Counted from the stretch's first letter, positions 1-11,617 are shown. The stretch is DNA of 64,000 bases from Oxynema aestuarii AP17 (GCF_012295525.1 NZ_CP051167.1:496001-560000); one strand, 5' to 3'. Program-made: numbers and translations. Notes: generated by a model not told the origin, from the sequence alone.

Positions 1-297
1 CGCCGCGATCAGCGCTTCGCTACACGGTGGGGTGCGTCCGTAATGATTGCAAGGCTCCAAACTAACATAAACCGTTGCCCCTCGGGCGCGATCGCCCGCA
101 TCGCGCAAGGCAAACACTTCCGCATGGGGTTCCCCCGCACGGGGATGAAATCCTTCGCCGACAATCTCGCCGTCGCGAACGATGACACAACCCACCAAGG
201 GATTCGGGGCCGTCTGTCCCAACGCTCGGCGAGCAAGTTCCAGACAACGTTGCATCATCTGGCGATCGAAATTCTGGGCGTCCTGATTCGTACTCAT
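1..297 (-). CDS. ribD: RibD deaminase domain (riboflavin biosynthesis), 3' end outside window
   Basis: N-terminal 99 residues of the bifunctional riboflavin enzyme RibD. The frame is open to base 1, so the gene continues beyond the left edge. The ATG at 297-295 begins [19 protein letters not shown]. The zinc deaminase motifs are visible: HAE inside [14 protein letters not shown], then [11 protein letters not shown], the PC-x-H-x-G-x-TPPC form that separates RibD from tRNA or cytidine deaminases. RibD deaminates the pyrimidine product of GTP cyclohydrolase II; the C-terminal reductase half is not in view. It is divergent from the MscS gene, with 186 bp between start codons. The assignment is firm for the deaminase domain; presence of the reductase domain is assumed from the family. 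Confidence 0.92.
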   Translation of the reverse strand, partial: MSTNQDAQNFDRQMMQRCLELARRALGQTAPNPLVGCVIVRDGEIVGEGFHPRAGEPHAEVFALRDAGDRARGATVYVSLEPCNHYGRTPPCSEALIAA

Positions 298-483
298 GAA
301 GCTAAATTTTAACTATCCGCCATCTCACGATCCCCGTGGAGTCGGTCGAAGGTCTACAAAAAAATGCGGTGCGAGGGTACTTCCTCCCCTGAGTGTATCG
401 GAAAGACGGACGGCGAAACACAGACCGACTCCAATCGTCTGTTAGAGTAAACTTTTGTAACGCTCAAGGGCATCTGCTTCACT

Positions 484-2466
484 ATGAATTTGAGCAAGCA
501 TCCGACAACCCCAATGACCATCCGGCAGACCCGGTTCGACGACAAACCCCATCCATTTTCCCCCCGATCGCTCCTGCGTTGGGGTGGAGCGATCGCGCTT
601 CAGGCGGTGACCCTTTACAGCCTCTCTACAGTCCCCGTCTCGGGTCAGACGCCGACTTTCATCCCCTCCCAACTTCCGGAAGCGCAAAAACCGACCTCAA
701 ACGACAATGGATCGGGGGAGTCTGGAGAGTCGGCGTCGGATAAGCAAGGCGCCGAGGCAGACGCTTCCCCCTCACAACCCGCTCCCCAAGAGACCCAAAG
801 CTCTGGTAACGGTTTTTTGCCGTTTATGGGCGGGGAAGAACAAATCCCCCAAACCCCGGTTTATCTCGACGGTCGCAAATTATTCGAGATCGCCACCAAC
901 GATAGCGAACGGGTTCGCGAAATCGAAACCCGCCTCAAAGAAATCGTTCGCAACGGCTTCGAGCCGGAAAAACTCTCGGTTTACAATGCAGTTCTCAATG
1001 GCGAAACTGTGATTTGCCTTGCACCCGATGGCAATAGCGATCGCGTCTGCAAGGAACCCGCCATTTACCTGATGACCGTCACCAGTACGGATGCCCGCCT
1101 CAATCGCTTTACCGCCGATCCCCAACTGCTTGCCGACGAGTGGAGTCAACGGATCGAGCGGCAACTCGACCGAGCGATTGAAGAACGCCAACCCCAACAC
1201 CTCAAAGAACAACTTTCCCTGGCGGCGGCGATCGCCCTGGTCATGGTTCTAGGCAGTTTTACCCTCGCTCACGAACGGCAAAAACTGGAAGCGCAACGCC
1301 AAAAAATCGCCAACGAACCGACCCCTCCCCCCTCCGAATCGAGTTCCGAAACCGATTTATCCGAGTCTACCGCGACCAATCCCGTCGAGTCCGACTCCCT
1401 CGACCGACGCCACGAATCGGAATCGATCGGCGAGTTGCAGCACAAGATGAATCAGCGCGAAAAACGCAACATCAACGACCTCAAACAACGACTGATTCAA
1501 ATCGGACAGGTCGGCGTTTGGGGGGGCGGCAGTTACGCGATCGTCGGTCTATTTCCTTACACGCGTTGGTTGCAACCCCTCGTCCTTTCTTGGTTACCCT
1601 TTCCGCTTAAAATTGTCGGAATTGTTTTTAGTTCCTATGCGGGTATTCGCCTCACTTACGTGGGCATCGATCGCTTTTTTAGTGCCTTACAGGACGAAGA
1701 CTTTCTCGATGCAGACGAATCCCGGCGTTTGGCCTTGCGGTTCTCGACCTTTTCCGCAGTTTTTAAAAGTATCAGTTTTGCCGGATTTGTCAGTGTCGGT
1801 ACCTTGGCGATGCTCTCGGCGATCGGTCTCAATCTCGCCCCGATCTTAGCTGGTGCCGGGATTATCGGTTTGGGCATTTCGTTAGCGTCCCAAAGTTTGA
1901 TCAAAGATGCGATTAACGGCTTCTTAATTCTCTTAGAAGATCAATACGCCGTCGGCGATGTGATTATCGTCGGCGATGTCGGCGGCTTGGTCGAAAATAT
2001 GAACCTGAGAATCACCCAACTTCGCAATGGAGAAGGTCGCTTGATCACCCTTCCCAATAGTACGATTTCCGTGGTTCAAAATCTTTCTAAAGAGTGGGCG
2101 AGGGTCGATTGTACGATCGACGTGGCCTATCATACCGATGTCGATCGCGCTCTGGCCGTCCTTCGAGAACTCTCGGTGGAAATTTATAGCGAACCGGAAT
2201 GGCGGGAAAAAATTATCGACGTTCCGGAAGTTCTCGGCATCGATGAAATCGATCATGCGGGGATTTTAATTCGGACGTGGATTAAAACCAAACCCTTGCA
2301 ACATTGGAGTGTGGGTCGGGAGTTTCGCCGTCGAATTAAAACGCGCTTCGATCGCGAAGGCATTGCGATCGGAACGCCGCAGCAATCGGTTACCTTTAAA
2401 AACTCCCTGGAATTGCTCAAAGAAGCCAGTAATGGCAACAGTCCTTCAGAACACGCGATCGTGTAG
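484..2466 (+). CDS. MscS-family mechanosensitive ion channel with long periplasmic N-terminus
   Basis: A 660-residue small-conductance mechanosensitive channel homologue that should release solutes on hypo-osmotic shock. A hydrophobic signal/anchor lies near residues 30-55. It is followed by a Pro/Ser/Gln-rich stretch to about residue 110 and a periplasmic region to about 240. Membrane segments are seen near 243-262, 345-362 and 377-400. The MscS pore helix lies near 430-470, rich in Gly/Ala (ILAGAGIIGLGISLASQS). The beta domain follows (YAVGDVIIVGDVGG), then the C-terminal alpha/beta vestibule. The charged linker at about 270-340 is low-complexity. At 660 residues it is much longer than E. 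coli MscS, as in the YbdG/YbiO-like subgroups. It is convergent with the TSUP gene downstream. The family is certain; the gating subtype is unknown. Confidence 0.9.
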   Translation: MNLSKHPTTPMTIRQTRFDDKPHPFSPRSLLRWGGAIALQAVTLYSLSTVPVSGQTPTFIPSQLPEAQKPTSNDNGSGESGESASDKQGAEADASPSQPAPQETQSSGNGFLPFMGGEEQIPQTPVYLDGRKLFEIATNDSERVREIETRLKEIVRNGFEPEKLSVYNAVLNGETVICLAPDGNSDRVCKEPAIYLMTVTSTDARLNRFTADPQLLADEWSQRIERQLDRAIEERQPQHLKEQLSLAAAIALVMVLGSFTLAHERQKLEAQRQKIANEPTPPPSESSSETDLSESTATNPVESDSLDRRHESESIGELQHKMNQREKRNINDLKQRLIQIGQVGVWGGGSYAIVGLFPYTRWLQPLVLSWLPFPLKIVGIVFSSYAGIRLTYVGIDRFFSALQDEDFLDADESRRLALRFSTFSAVFKSISFAGFVSVGTLAMLSAIGLNLAPILAGAGIIGLGISLASQSLIKDAINGFLILLEDQYAVGDVIIVGDVGGLVENMNLRITQLRNGEGRLITLPNSTISVVQNLSKEWARVDCTIDVAYHTDVDRALAVLRELSVEIYSEPEWREKIIDVPEVLGIDEIDHAGILIRTWIKTKPLQHWSVGREFRRRIKTRFDREGIAIGTPQQSVTFKNSLELLKEASNGNSPSEHAIV

Positions 2467-2553
2467 GCGATCCTAGGCGATCGCCCGCTCTGGGCGAAGA
2501 ATTTGGGCTTGAAAATCCCTAAACACCCGTTTTTGGCTCCGATTTTTTCCTCT

Positions 2554-3306
2554 CTAAAACCCCACCAATCCTCGTTGGGTCCACATCATCAACGCCCCAC
2601 TAATTCCCATCACCGCCAAGACAATCTGGCGGAATTGTTGGGCGTTGAGATAACCGAGTAAATATTTACCGACTAAATTCGCCGGAGCTGCGACCAATCC
2701 GATCGCCAACCCATAACCGAGGTACTGTGGGGTCAGCGCCCCAAAGGCGGCATAAGTGAACATTTTTACCACGTGAATGACGACTACATTGGTGGCTTTG
2801 GTGGCGATCATTTCTTCTTTCACTAAGCCGTAATTGAGATAGAGGGGATTGAGAATCGGGCCGCTACTGCCAATTAAGCCGGAAAGTAAGGCATAAACAA
2901 ATCCCGCAGGCAGAAAATACCACGCTTTGGCGCTCCAGGTGGTTTCCTGTTTTCGCAAAGCGAAGCCGATGACCAGGAGGACGATCGACAAACCGACAAG
3001 CAGTTCGAGCCATTCGAGATGCAGTTGGGTAAAAGCATAAGCGCCTAAAACCGCACCGACCATTCCGCCGGGGAGATACCAGAGGGTGACTTTCCAGTTG
3101 ACCGATCGCCAAAACAGAAAGATGCGCTGGGAATTCCCCAACAACATCCCCGTGGTAATGACTGGGGCGACCCCGGCAGAACCGATCAGAAAGTTGACGA
3201 GGGGAATCAAGAGAAGAGGACTGCCACCGCCCGCCAAGGTGCTAATCAACCAAGAGATAAAACCGATCGAGGTAAGCAGGACAAGAGGCATGGGTGTGGC
3301 TGTCAA
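2554..3306 (-). CDS. TSUP/TauE-SafE family membrane permease
   Basis: A 250-residue polytopic inner-membrane protein of the sulfite exporter TauE/SafE (TSUP) family. It starts at ATG 3306. About eight hydrophobic helices are visible, with the family's Gly/Pro-rich re-entrant sequences: GGGSPLLLIPL near residue 26-36 in the first half and GLIGSSGPILNP in the second. The two halves are pseudo-repeats, as usual for TSUP. Members move sulfite, sulfonates or other small organic anions; the substrate cannot be read from sequence. It ends 88 bp from the convergent mscS gene. A remnant transposon lies directly upstream, starting within about 35-100 bp of its start codon, so its native promoter may be shortened or replaced. 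Confidence 0.9.
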   Translation of the reverse strand: MTATPMPLVLLTSIGFISWLISTLAGGGSPLLLIPLVNFLIGSAGVAPVITTGMLLGNSQRIFLFWRSVNWKVTLWYLPGGMVGAVLGAYAFTQLHLEWLELLVGLSIVLLVIGFALRKQETTWSAKAWYFLPAGFVYALLSGLIGSSGPILNPLYLNYGLVKEEMIATKATNVVVIHVVKMFTYAAFGALTPQYLGYGLAIGLVAAPANLVGKYLLGYLNAQQFRQIVLAVMGISGALMMWTQRGLVGF

Positions 3307-3405
3307 GAATTATTCAAAGTTTCCGCTCTCTAAAACTTACTCAAACTTAATCATTTGATGTTTAGTTCCTAGCTTGGATCTTCCGAGACCTTTCCATCAC
3401 TAGGC

Positions 3406-4508
3406 TTACACGGCTGAACTATCCGCGTTTTCCAAATTAATTAACGCATTTAAGTCACGATCTATGGAGGCGTGACAGTTCGGACAATCATACTGTCTTT
3501 TGTCCAGGGGCATTTTTTGTCGGTGTCCGTCGGTGTCCGCAGTTGGAACAGATCTGCGAACTGGGATACCACGGGTCAATCAGCGTTAATTTGCTCCCGT
3601 ACCACTCGCATTTATACTCAAGCTGACGACGGAACTCATCAAACCCACCATCCGCAATCGCACCAGCCAGCTTGTGATTTTTGAGCATCCCTGACACATT
3701 TAAGTCTTCAATTTTTACTTCGCCGTGGTTCTTAGCTAAGTAAGTTGTTAACTTGTGTAGATGGTCGGCTCTAATATCCGCGATGCGTCGGTGGGTCTTA
3801 GCTAACTTGAGTTTAGTTTTTTCTCGGTTTTTACCTCCTTTTTGACGGCGGCTTAGTTCTTTCTGGAGTTGGGCCAGTTTTTTCTGAGCCTGACGATAAG
3901 CTTTCGGATTGGGATAGATTTTACCATCGCTCAGGGTCGCTAGAGTTTTGATTCCTACATCTACCCCAATCCGCTCTCTATCCCCCCTTCGCCCCCCTTT
4001 CAAAGGGGGGTTGGGGGGATGGTTCAAAGTCAATTTTGAAGGCAATATACCAGTCCCCTGCTCGTTTACCGATCGTGACGTTTTTAGGATGGACTGGCGG
4101 TAACTGTTCGTGGCTTTTTACCCAACCGATCCGAGGTAGCTTCACCCAATCACCGGAAATTTTAATGCTTCCTTCCAGGTAAAAACTCTCTTTGACATTC
4201 TTTTTCTTAAACTTGGGGAAACCTGTTCCGTTGACTTGCCCAACTCGCTTAAACGCTTTATTGAGGTGACGCAACGCTTCTTGAGGGCTGCATTTGGAAA
4301 CTTCATAGTACCAAGGATTCTGACTTTTTACCTCGGCGACTAATCTTTTGTGTAAGTCTATGGCACTCGGGAGTTTACCTCTGGTTTCTAATATTTCCTG
4401 ACAGGTAGCGAGTCCCCAATTCCAAGCGTGTCGAGCAACTCCTGCGTGTTTCGCCATCAACGTTCGTTGTCGGTTATTTAAGTCTAGCTTGGTCTTAAAG
4501 CCTTTCAC
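3406..4508 (-). pseudogene. tnpB: TnpB RNA-guided nuclease gene, two frameshifts
   Basis: TnpB (OrfB) of the IS1341 type, ancestor-like to Cas12 nucleases. The first frame (4508 to 3978, 176 residues) starts MKGFKTKLDLNNRQR and ends in FEPSPQPPFERGAKGG, which is encoded by an inserted G/C-run palindrome (3980-4020). The second frame resumes at DRERIGVDVGIKTLA with the RuvC-I Asp and RuvC-II Glu (VKIEDLN). At about 3521-3540 a 10-bp duplication (CGGACACCGA twice) shifts the frame after CSNCGHR. If one copy is removed the zinc ribbon continues (QKMPLDKRQYDCPNC), followed by the RuvC-III DRDLNALINLEN, and stops at 3406. Both lesions are directly visible. Lacking repair or recoding, no full-length nuclease is made. 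Confidence 0.88.
3980..4020. repeat. Short G/C-run palindromic repeat inserted in tnpB
   Basis: A 41-bp block made of C6 and G6 runs, with a central stem CCCCCCTTT / AAAGGGGGG (3992-4000 and 4002-4010) and flanking TCCCCCC and GGGGGGAT. It interrupts the tnpB reading frame. A related block with C5/G5 runs occurs at 41185-41216. Dispersed repeats of this look are common in cyanobacterial genomes. Confidence 0.75.
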
Positions 4509-4838
4509 TGACTTTTTTTAACTCCTCAACCCTCTTTTTGTTCGGCTAACTTCGGCTACCATAAAGACTAGCAGAAAGCAATGGAGATGCTGAAATCCGC
4601 GATTCTTGCGGCTTCAGTCCTTCTAAACTTACTCAAATTTTTATTTTAGCATAAAAAGTGAGTAAGTTTAAGAAAATTTAGGTAGAAATTTAAACCCTGT
4701 TGTTAACCCTCATCCTCTCATTTTCTTTAACGTTACGTGGTTTTCGAGGCTATCCACGATCGCGAAGGGGCATTGAGGGCGCGTGGGGGGCGCGGCGAGT
4801 CTTCTCGGAGCCGACATCCCTGGTGAAAAATTAGCCAA

Positions 4839-4871
4839 CAAAAAACCCTGTCCAGGGGAGAGGATCAGGGT
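4839..4871 (-). terminator. Terminator-like hairpin with no assigned gene
   Basis: On the minus strand ACCCTGATCC pairs with GGACAGGGT (one bulge) across an 8-base loop, followed by T6. The geometry is that of an intrinsic terminator, but no convincing minus-strand gene lies upstream between 4872 and 5470. Confidence 0.45.
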
Positions 4872-5348
4872 GTTTGATAAAGATGTGCCAGCCTGTTTAT
4901 CTTTCAGTTTCAATTATGGCCAACGAGCCAGAAGTCCGTCATCGTGAAAAACACTAGTGTTTGGCATTTTGGAGCTTCCGTAATTGTGCTGAGGTCAAAA
5001 TGGGTGGGAACTGAGTTGGGAAGGCTGGTGATAGCGTTCATTTGTCCGATACGATGAGATTTTCGTCGCTCGAACGGTGGGATCGCTTCCCCAAAATTGC
5101 GGAGGTCGAACACTGGCGTGACCTCCGTATTTTCCGAGGGTTTCGAGGCGGGACGATCGCCGCTCCAGAGCGGTTTTTAAAGGGCAAGGTTTTCGCAAAA
5201 AATCGAATTTCGCTAGGGCGCGATCGCGCGGGATCTCCCCCCTACACTCCCACACGATGGCGGGGGCGAGGCGATCGTCGATCGTCGTGTTGCAATCCAA
5301 ACGAACTGGAAAGTTGGATTTCCAAAATTGGAAATCGAAAAATTCAAA

Positions 5349-5423
5349 GGGACAAATTCAACGGGACAAATTCAGCTCGTCCCTTCAAAGCCAAAAATCC
5401 AAACGCTCAAAATCCAAACGCTC
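5349..5423. repeat. Two short tandem duplications upstream of the PAP/fibrillin gene
   Basis: GGGACAAATTCA occurs twice, 2 bp apart (5349-5374), and the 15-mer AAAATCCAAACGCTC is exactly repeated in tandem (5394-5423). The second ends about 50 bp before the chosen start codon at 5474. Confidence 0.75.
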
Positions 5424-5473
5424 AATACAATAAGATCGACCTTCCTAGGGCACCCGGGCCCCGAAAGTACCTG

Positions 5474-6058
5474 ATGACCTCAAAAGTAAAGCTCTTAGCG
5501 GCGATCGCCGGAAAACATCGCGGATTGCTCGCCAGCGATCGCGATCGGCGCGAAATCCAAGCGGCGATCGCCGATCTGGAAAACCACAATCCGAACCCAA
5601 CGCCGACGGCGGCGACGGATTTACTCGCTGGAGATTGGCGAGTTCTTTATACGACCAGTAGAGATCTGCTCGACCTCGATCGCCCGCCTTTCGTCCGTTT
5701 GGGACAAATCTACCAATCGATTCGCCCGCAGACATCGCACTTAGTGAATCTCGTCGAACTGCACGGACTCCCTTACCTCGATAGCATCGTCAGCGTTAGC
5801 GCTCGCTTCGAACCCATTTCCGACTTACGAGTTCAGGTGACCTTCGAGCGCTGGATTGTCGGCTTGCAAACGGCGATCGGCTATCAAAATCCGGCGCAAT
5901 TTATCGAGAAAATCGAAGCGGGGAACGAGTTCGGCACGATCGCGGTGGGGATCGACCGTGGCGATCGCGATAACTGGCTCGATACCACCTATCTGGATGA
6001 AGATTTGCGAATCGGACGGGGAAGCCGGGGGAGTCTATATATTCTGACTAAAGTATAA
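5474..6058 (+). CDS. PAP/fibrillin family protein
   Basis: A 194-residue protein of the plastid lipid-associated protein (PAP/fibrillin) family, which in cyanobacteria and chloroplasts associates with thylakoid lipids and is linked to photoprotection. The start ATG at 5474 gives MTSKVKLLAAIAGKHRG, a normal N-terminus for the family. The longer in-phase frame from 5042 adds Arg-rich sequence encoded by tandem repeats and is rejected. Family landmarks are LLAGDWRVLYTTSRDLL near residues 50-66, RLGQIYQSI, VSARFEPISDLRVQVTFERW, and the C-terminal WLDTTYLDEDLRIGRGSRGSLYIL. No signal peptide or membrane helix is visible. It stands alone, followed by a 155-bp gap to a convergent gene. Confidence 0.88.
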   Translation: MTSKVKLLAAIAGKHRGLLASDRDRREIQAAIADLENHNPNPTPTAATDLLAGDWRVLYTTSRDLLDLDRPPFVRLGQIYQSIRPQTSHLVNLVELHGLPYLDSIVSVSARFEPISDLRVQVTFERWIVGLQTAIGYQNPAQFIEKIEAGNEFGTIAVGIDRGDRDNWLDTTYLDEDLRIGRGSRGSLYILTKV

Positions 6059-6213
6059 ATATACAAAAAGTATTTTCTCGATCGACAACTTCCACCGCGA
6101 CGCGCGCAATGGAAGCCATGAGGTCGGCAAACTTCAGACCAGTGAGGTGAGGAGCGACCCAACAAGTTTGTAAAAATTATCCGACCCCATCCCGATGCTG
6201 ACGCGAGATCGCT

Positions 6214-6609
6214 TTAATTCAATTCGGAACGGTGTTCGGAGGGGTTGCTAAACAATTTGGCCATCATGAATTGAGGGGTCAATCCGGACTTGCGACTGCG
6301 AGACGAAGATAACTTATCTTCCGACTGCGGCGGCATTACACAAACTGCGGTTTGATCGATCCCCGGCATCAGTTCGGATACCCGATCGATGATTTTATCG
6401 ATGCGATCGGTGAGGCGATCGGCTAATTCGAGATTGGGCGTCACGATAAAGAAGGTTCGATCGCCATCCGCGCTGGGAGCCACACCAAAGCTGCATTCAC
6501 ACAGCAACTCTTGTAGGGAGTCTTCAAAGGATTCGCAGAAGCGATTGACTAGCGCTTCGTAAAACGATTCAGCTAACTCGCGATCGTCGAAACTGGGTTT
6601 AGGTAACAT
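6214..6609 (-). CDS. Conserved hypothetical protein (131 residues)
   Basis: A small soluble protein starting MLPKPSFDDRELAESFYEAL. It is acidic and helical at first, with a Cys pair in LLCECSFG. A beta-strand-like part (DRTFFIVTPNLELADRLTDR) follows, then a Ser/Arg-rich C-terminus. No known domain is recognised. Codon use matches neighbours (frequent GATCG), and the frame is clean from ATG to TAA. A 19-bp perfect palindrome (6739-6757, GATCTAAT arms) lies 130 bp upstream of the start and could be an operator. No function is assigned. Confidence 0.7.
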   Translation of the reverse strand: MLPKPSFDDRELAESFYEALVNRFCESFEDSLQELLCECSFGVAPSADGDRTFFIVTPNLELADRLTDRIDKIIDRVSELMPGIDQTAVCVMPPQSEDKLSSSRSRKSGLTPQFMMAKLFSNPSEHRSELN

Positions 6610-7159
6610 GGCAACTCTCTCAACGATTTCTCTTCGACGCTCTCAAAACCTTTCCACACTCTCAATATCGTTGATTTCGCAGCAAGTTTCTGTGATGGAA
6701 ATCTCTAAGAACGAGTGATGGTGATAGGCGCTTTCGGCGATCTAATGCAATTAGATCCGGTGTTTTACTTCATATCGATCGCGCGATCGCGATCGCACTG
6801 ACCGTTCGATCTTCCCCTTCACTCTAAGACGAGTTAGGAGATCGGTTCAAGCATCAAAACTCACGCCGATCTCGGGTCAATCCGGAAAAAAATGGGGTTT
6901 GAGCAGCTAATTTGGCAGTTGTCGCCGTTAAATCGCATTTTACCCTTAAAAAACACTCTGAAAAAAGAATCTTTTTCATGCGATCGTCCGCTTACCAAGC
7001 CCGATTCAACTCTCCAATCGTAACAGGGGATACCGTTATTTTGTCAGGAAATTTTGAGATCTCTAAGGTCGCCATTACGGCTGAATCCCTCAGTGGGACT
7101 GACGGACGCGAGAGAAATGCCTCCGTCAATTGAAATAACTGATGACAACCCCAAGCCCT
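6610..7159. other. 550-bp intergenic region
   Basis: Upstream of the 6609 gene and downstream of the aldo/keto reductase. It contains the palindrome GATCTAAT-GCA-ATTAGATC at 6739-6757 and a run of overlapping GATCGC at 6777-6796. A 73-codon TTG-initiated frame at 6912-7133 has no coding character and is not called. Confidence 0.55.
6739..6757. promoter_or_regulatory. Perfect palindrome, possible operator
   Basis: GATCTAAT and ATTAGATC arms of 8 bp separated by GCA. It lies about 130 bp upstream of the minus-strand gene that starts at 6609. Function is inferred from symmetry and position only. Confidence 0.35.
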
Positions 7160-8182
7160 TTACCGACGGCGATATTCGTCGCCGCAATCGCCGATCGCCC
7201 CCCACAGATCGCGCGATCGCGTGGCGAACTCATCGATGCGATCGCGATCTTCGCCGTCGAGATCGAACCCAAAGGTTTTCGCATTGTCCTCGATATGCTC
7301 CGACACTCCCAAGCGTGCGCCGACAATCGCCCCCGCCACGGCGGGCTTGTCGAGTACGTAACGCACCGCCACGTTCGCGATTTTGACCCCGTGTTTGTCG
7401 GCAATTTCTTTAAGAACTTGCAGTAATTGTTGAAATAAACTCCAATTTCCCCAAACATCAACCATTTGCTTGTACTTGCCCAACGAAGCAGTATTGAGCC
7501 TTCCCCAACGGGGTTCGCCCTCGCCTAAATAGCGCTCCGAGAGCAAGCCGCCGCACAGGGTACCGTAAGCGAGTAAGTGGATGCCCCGTTCCTGGCATAA
7601 TTCGACCATTTGGCGTTCCGGACGACGGTCTACGATCGAAAATTGGACTTGATTGGAGACAATGTTCACACCGCGATCGCTCAGTTCTTTGAGGTGTTCG
7701 GTATCGAAATTGGTCAGGGCCAGATGTTTAATTTTCCCTTCCGCTTGCAGTTCGGCTAAATAATCGAGGGCGTCGAGATAGGCGCGATGGCGATAGTCCC
7801 ACCAGTGGAACTGGAGCAAATCCAAGGCTTCGACCCCCATGCGGCGCCGGGAAATATCGATATTTTTTTCGACGATTTCGCGGGTCATCGCCGTCGGTCG
7901 GGGAACCCATTTGGTAAATGCGTGAATTTGGCCGAGGGTTTCGGGCGATCGCCGGGTGGCCCATTGGCGGCGAAATTCGCCGATAAAATCCTCTGCCGGA
8001 CCGTAATGGTCGGCTAAGTCCCAGGTAGAGAATCCGGCATCGGTATAGTCAAACATGGCGGCGATCGCGCGATCGCGGTCAATTTTTCCGTGCGCTCCGG
8101 AGACTTGCCACATCCCATTTAAAATGCGGCAAATCTGTAAGTCTGGGGTCAATTGAAAACGGCTCGATTCCGGTAGATTCAT
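7160..8182 (-). CDS. Aldo/keto reductase
   Basis: A 340-residue NAD(P)H-dependent oxidoreductase of the aldo/keto reductase superfamily, a (beta/alpha)8 barrel in the cytosol. The catalytic tetrad is visible: Asp55 and Tyr60 in WDLADHYG, Lys91 in AFTKWVP, His126 in LLQFHWWDYR. The cofactor-binding C-terminal part contains GAIVGARLGVSEHIEDNAKTF. It is slightly longer than the 310-330 of typical members and resembles the plant/cyanobacterial group annotated as aldo/keto reductase without known substrate. The divergent NTF2-like gene starts 64 bp away, so a shared promoter region of about 65 bp is likely. Confidence 0.92.
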   Translation of the reverse strand: MNLPESSRFQLTPDLQICRILNGMWQVSGAHGKIDRDRAIAAMFDYTDAGFSTWDLADHYGPAEDFIGEFRRQWATRRSPETLGQIHAFTKWVPRPTAMTREIVEKNIDISRRRMGVEALDLLQFHWWDYRHRAYLDALDYLAELQAEGKIKHLALTNFDTEHLKELSDRGVNIVSNQVQFSIVDRRPERQMVELCQERGIHLLAYGTLCGGLLSERYLGEGEPRWGRLNTASLGKYKQMVDVWGNWSLFQQLLQVLKEIADKHGVKIANVAVRYVLDKPAVAGAIVGARLGVSEHIEDNAKTFGFDLDGEDRDRIDEFATRSRDLWGAIGDCGDEYRRR

Positions 8183-8246
8183 TTTTATGCAGTTTGAGTT
8201 CTCTGGTACGATCGATAGAATAAACGAAAATTATCCCTTAAAAAAA

Positions 8247-8630
8247 ATGACCGACCGACAGGCATTATTAGATGCTAATGAATCTTTTTACCGAGCCTTT
8301 GAGAAGCGCGATCTCGATGCGATGAGTAAAATTTGGTCTCAAGGCACGGCCAGCCTGTGCATTCACCCGGGACGGCAGGCGATCGAGGGTTGGCAGCAGA
8401 TTCGCGCATCTTGGGAAAAGATTTTTAAAGCCACCCATTATCTCGAAATCGATCTCGATATCGTGCGCGTCGAAGTTTACGAGAATTTCGGTTATATTGT
8501 CGCCATTGAAAATTTACTGCAAATCAACGGGGGACGAAAACTCAAAGCGCAATCGATGGCGACGAATCTATTTGAATATTTGGGGGGATCGTGGTACTTG
8601 ATTCACCATCATGGCAGTCCCATTGTTTGA
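8247..8630 (+). CDS. NTF2-like (SnoaL-type) protein
   Basis: A 127-residue protein with an NTF2-like cone fold, starting MTDRQALLDANESFYRAFEKRD. The N-terminal helix pattern NESFYRAFEKRDLDAMSKIW and the strand IEGWQQIRASWEKIF followed by NGGRKLKAQSMATNLFE are typical of DUF4440/SnoaL-like proteins (calcium/calmodulin kinase II association-like). An ATG at 8187 would add 20 residues, but it lies only 5 bp from the start of the divergent reductase and would leave no promoter, so 8247 is preferred. It ends IHHHGSPIV. Members bind small ligands or act as isomerases; the ligand here is unknown. Confidence 0.82.
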   Translation: MTDRQALLDANESFYRAFEKRDLDAMSKIWSQGTASLCIHPGRQAIEGWQQIRASWEKIFKATHYLEIDLDIVRVEVYENFGYIVAIENLLQINGGRKLKAQSMATNLFEYLGGSWYLIHHHGSPIV

Positions 8631-8845
8631 GAGTGTTTTAAATTTTCAACCCCGAATAAATTGGGTTAATACTTAATTATAATAGGAGTATTCAACAGCG
8701 ATCGCCCGTCCGTTGGCAACGCAATTTTTGCGATCGCAAGAAGAATGATTCACCTCTGAAAAACAATGAGGATCGCGATCGTAGGGTTTGCAATTTAGGC
8801 GAAACGACGCAATCGCGATCCCCCATCCTGGGACAGTCAATCCAA

Positions 8846-8881
8846 AAAAAGGTTACAAGGAGAGAACCTTGTAACCTTTTT
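8846..8881 (-). terminator. Strong intrinsic terminator of groL
   Basis: A perfect 15-bp stem AAAAAGGTTACAAGG / CCTTGTAACCTTTTT around the loop AGAGAA. The A and T runs make it usable in both directions. It ends the minus-strand groL gene 41 bp after its stop codon and could also serve the plus-strand NTF2-like gene. Confidence 0.9.
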
Positions 8882-8921
8882 AATAGCTTAACGAACGAAC
8901 AGAAATGAGGGGAGGACGAGC

Positions 8922-11617
<2,696 letters not shown>

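Larger units (their letters stand above)
3333..4670 (-). mobile_element. IS200/IS605-superfamily tnpB-only element (IS1341-like), decayed; ends approximate
   Basis: A solitary tnpB unit without a tnpA gene. Beyond the tnpB stop lies a conserved-looking tail (3345-3405), where guide-type omega RNAs of TnpB elements normally reside. Upstream of tnpB an imperfect hairpin at 4590-4617 (CTGAA/TTTCAG and CCGC/GCGG arms) resembles the subterminal hairpins of this superfamily. The 11-base string AAACTTACTCA occurs at the right side (3333-3343) and left side (within 4624-4635), and inverted at 4659-4670. These repeats bound the element, but exact ends are not proven because the superfamily makes no target duplication. 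With tnpB frameshifted twice the copy is probably immobile unless complemented in trans. Confidence 0.7.
4509..5473. other. 965-bp region without a convincing gene
   Basis: It holds the upstream end of the tnpB element (to about 4670) and a 12-bp perfect inverted repeat TAAACTTACTCA (4624-4635 / 4659-4670). It also holds a minus-strand terminator-like hairpin at 4839-4871 and two small tandem repeats at 5349-5423. An open frame from 5042 runs in phase into the PAP/fibrillin gene, but its composition (Arg/Gly-rich, tandem repeats) does not look coding. Confidence 0.6.

Noticed and set aside
3333-4670. TSUP-adjacent element considered as a complete IS with tnpA
   Set aside because: No tnpA (Y1 transposase) frame exists near; only the broken tnpB is present.
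5042-5473. N-terminal extension of the PAP/fibrillin gene
   Set aside because: Encodes Arg/Gly-rich sequence across tandem repeats and does not resemble the family N-terminus, which starts at 5474.
6912-7133. 73-codon TTG-start frame upstream of the aldo/keto reductase 3' end
   Set aside because: No ribosome site, no domain, and unlike neighbour codon use.
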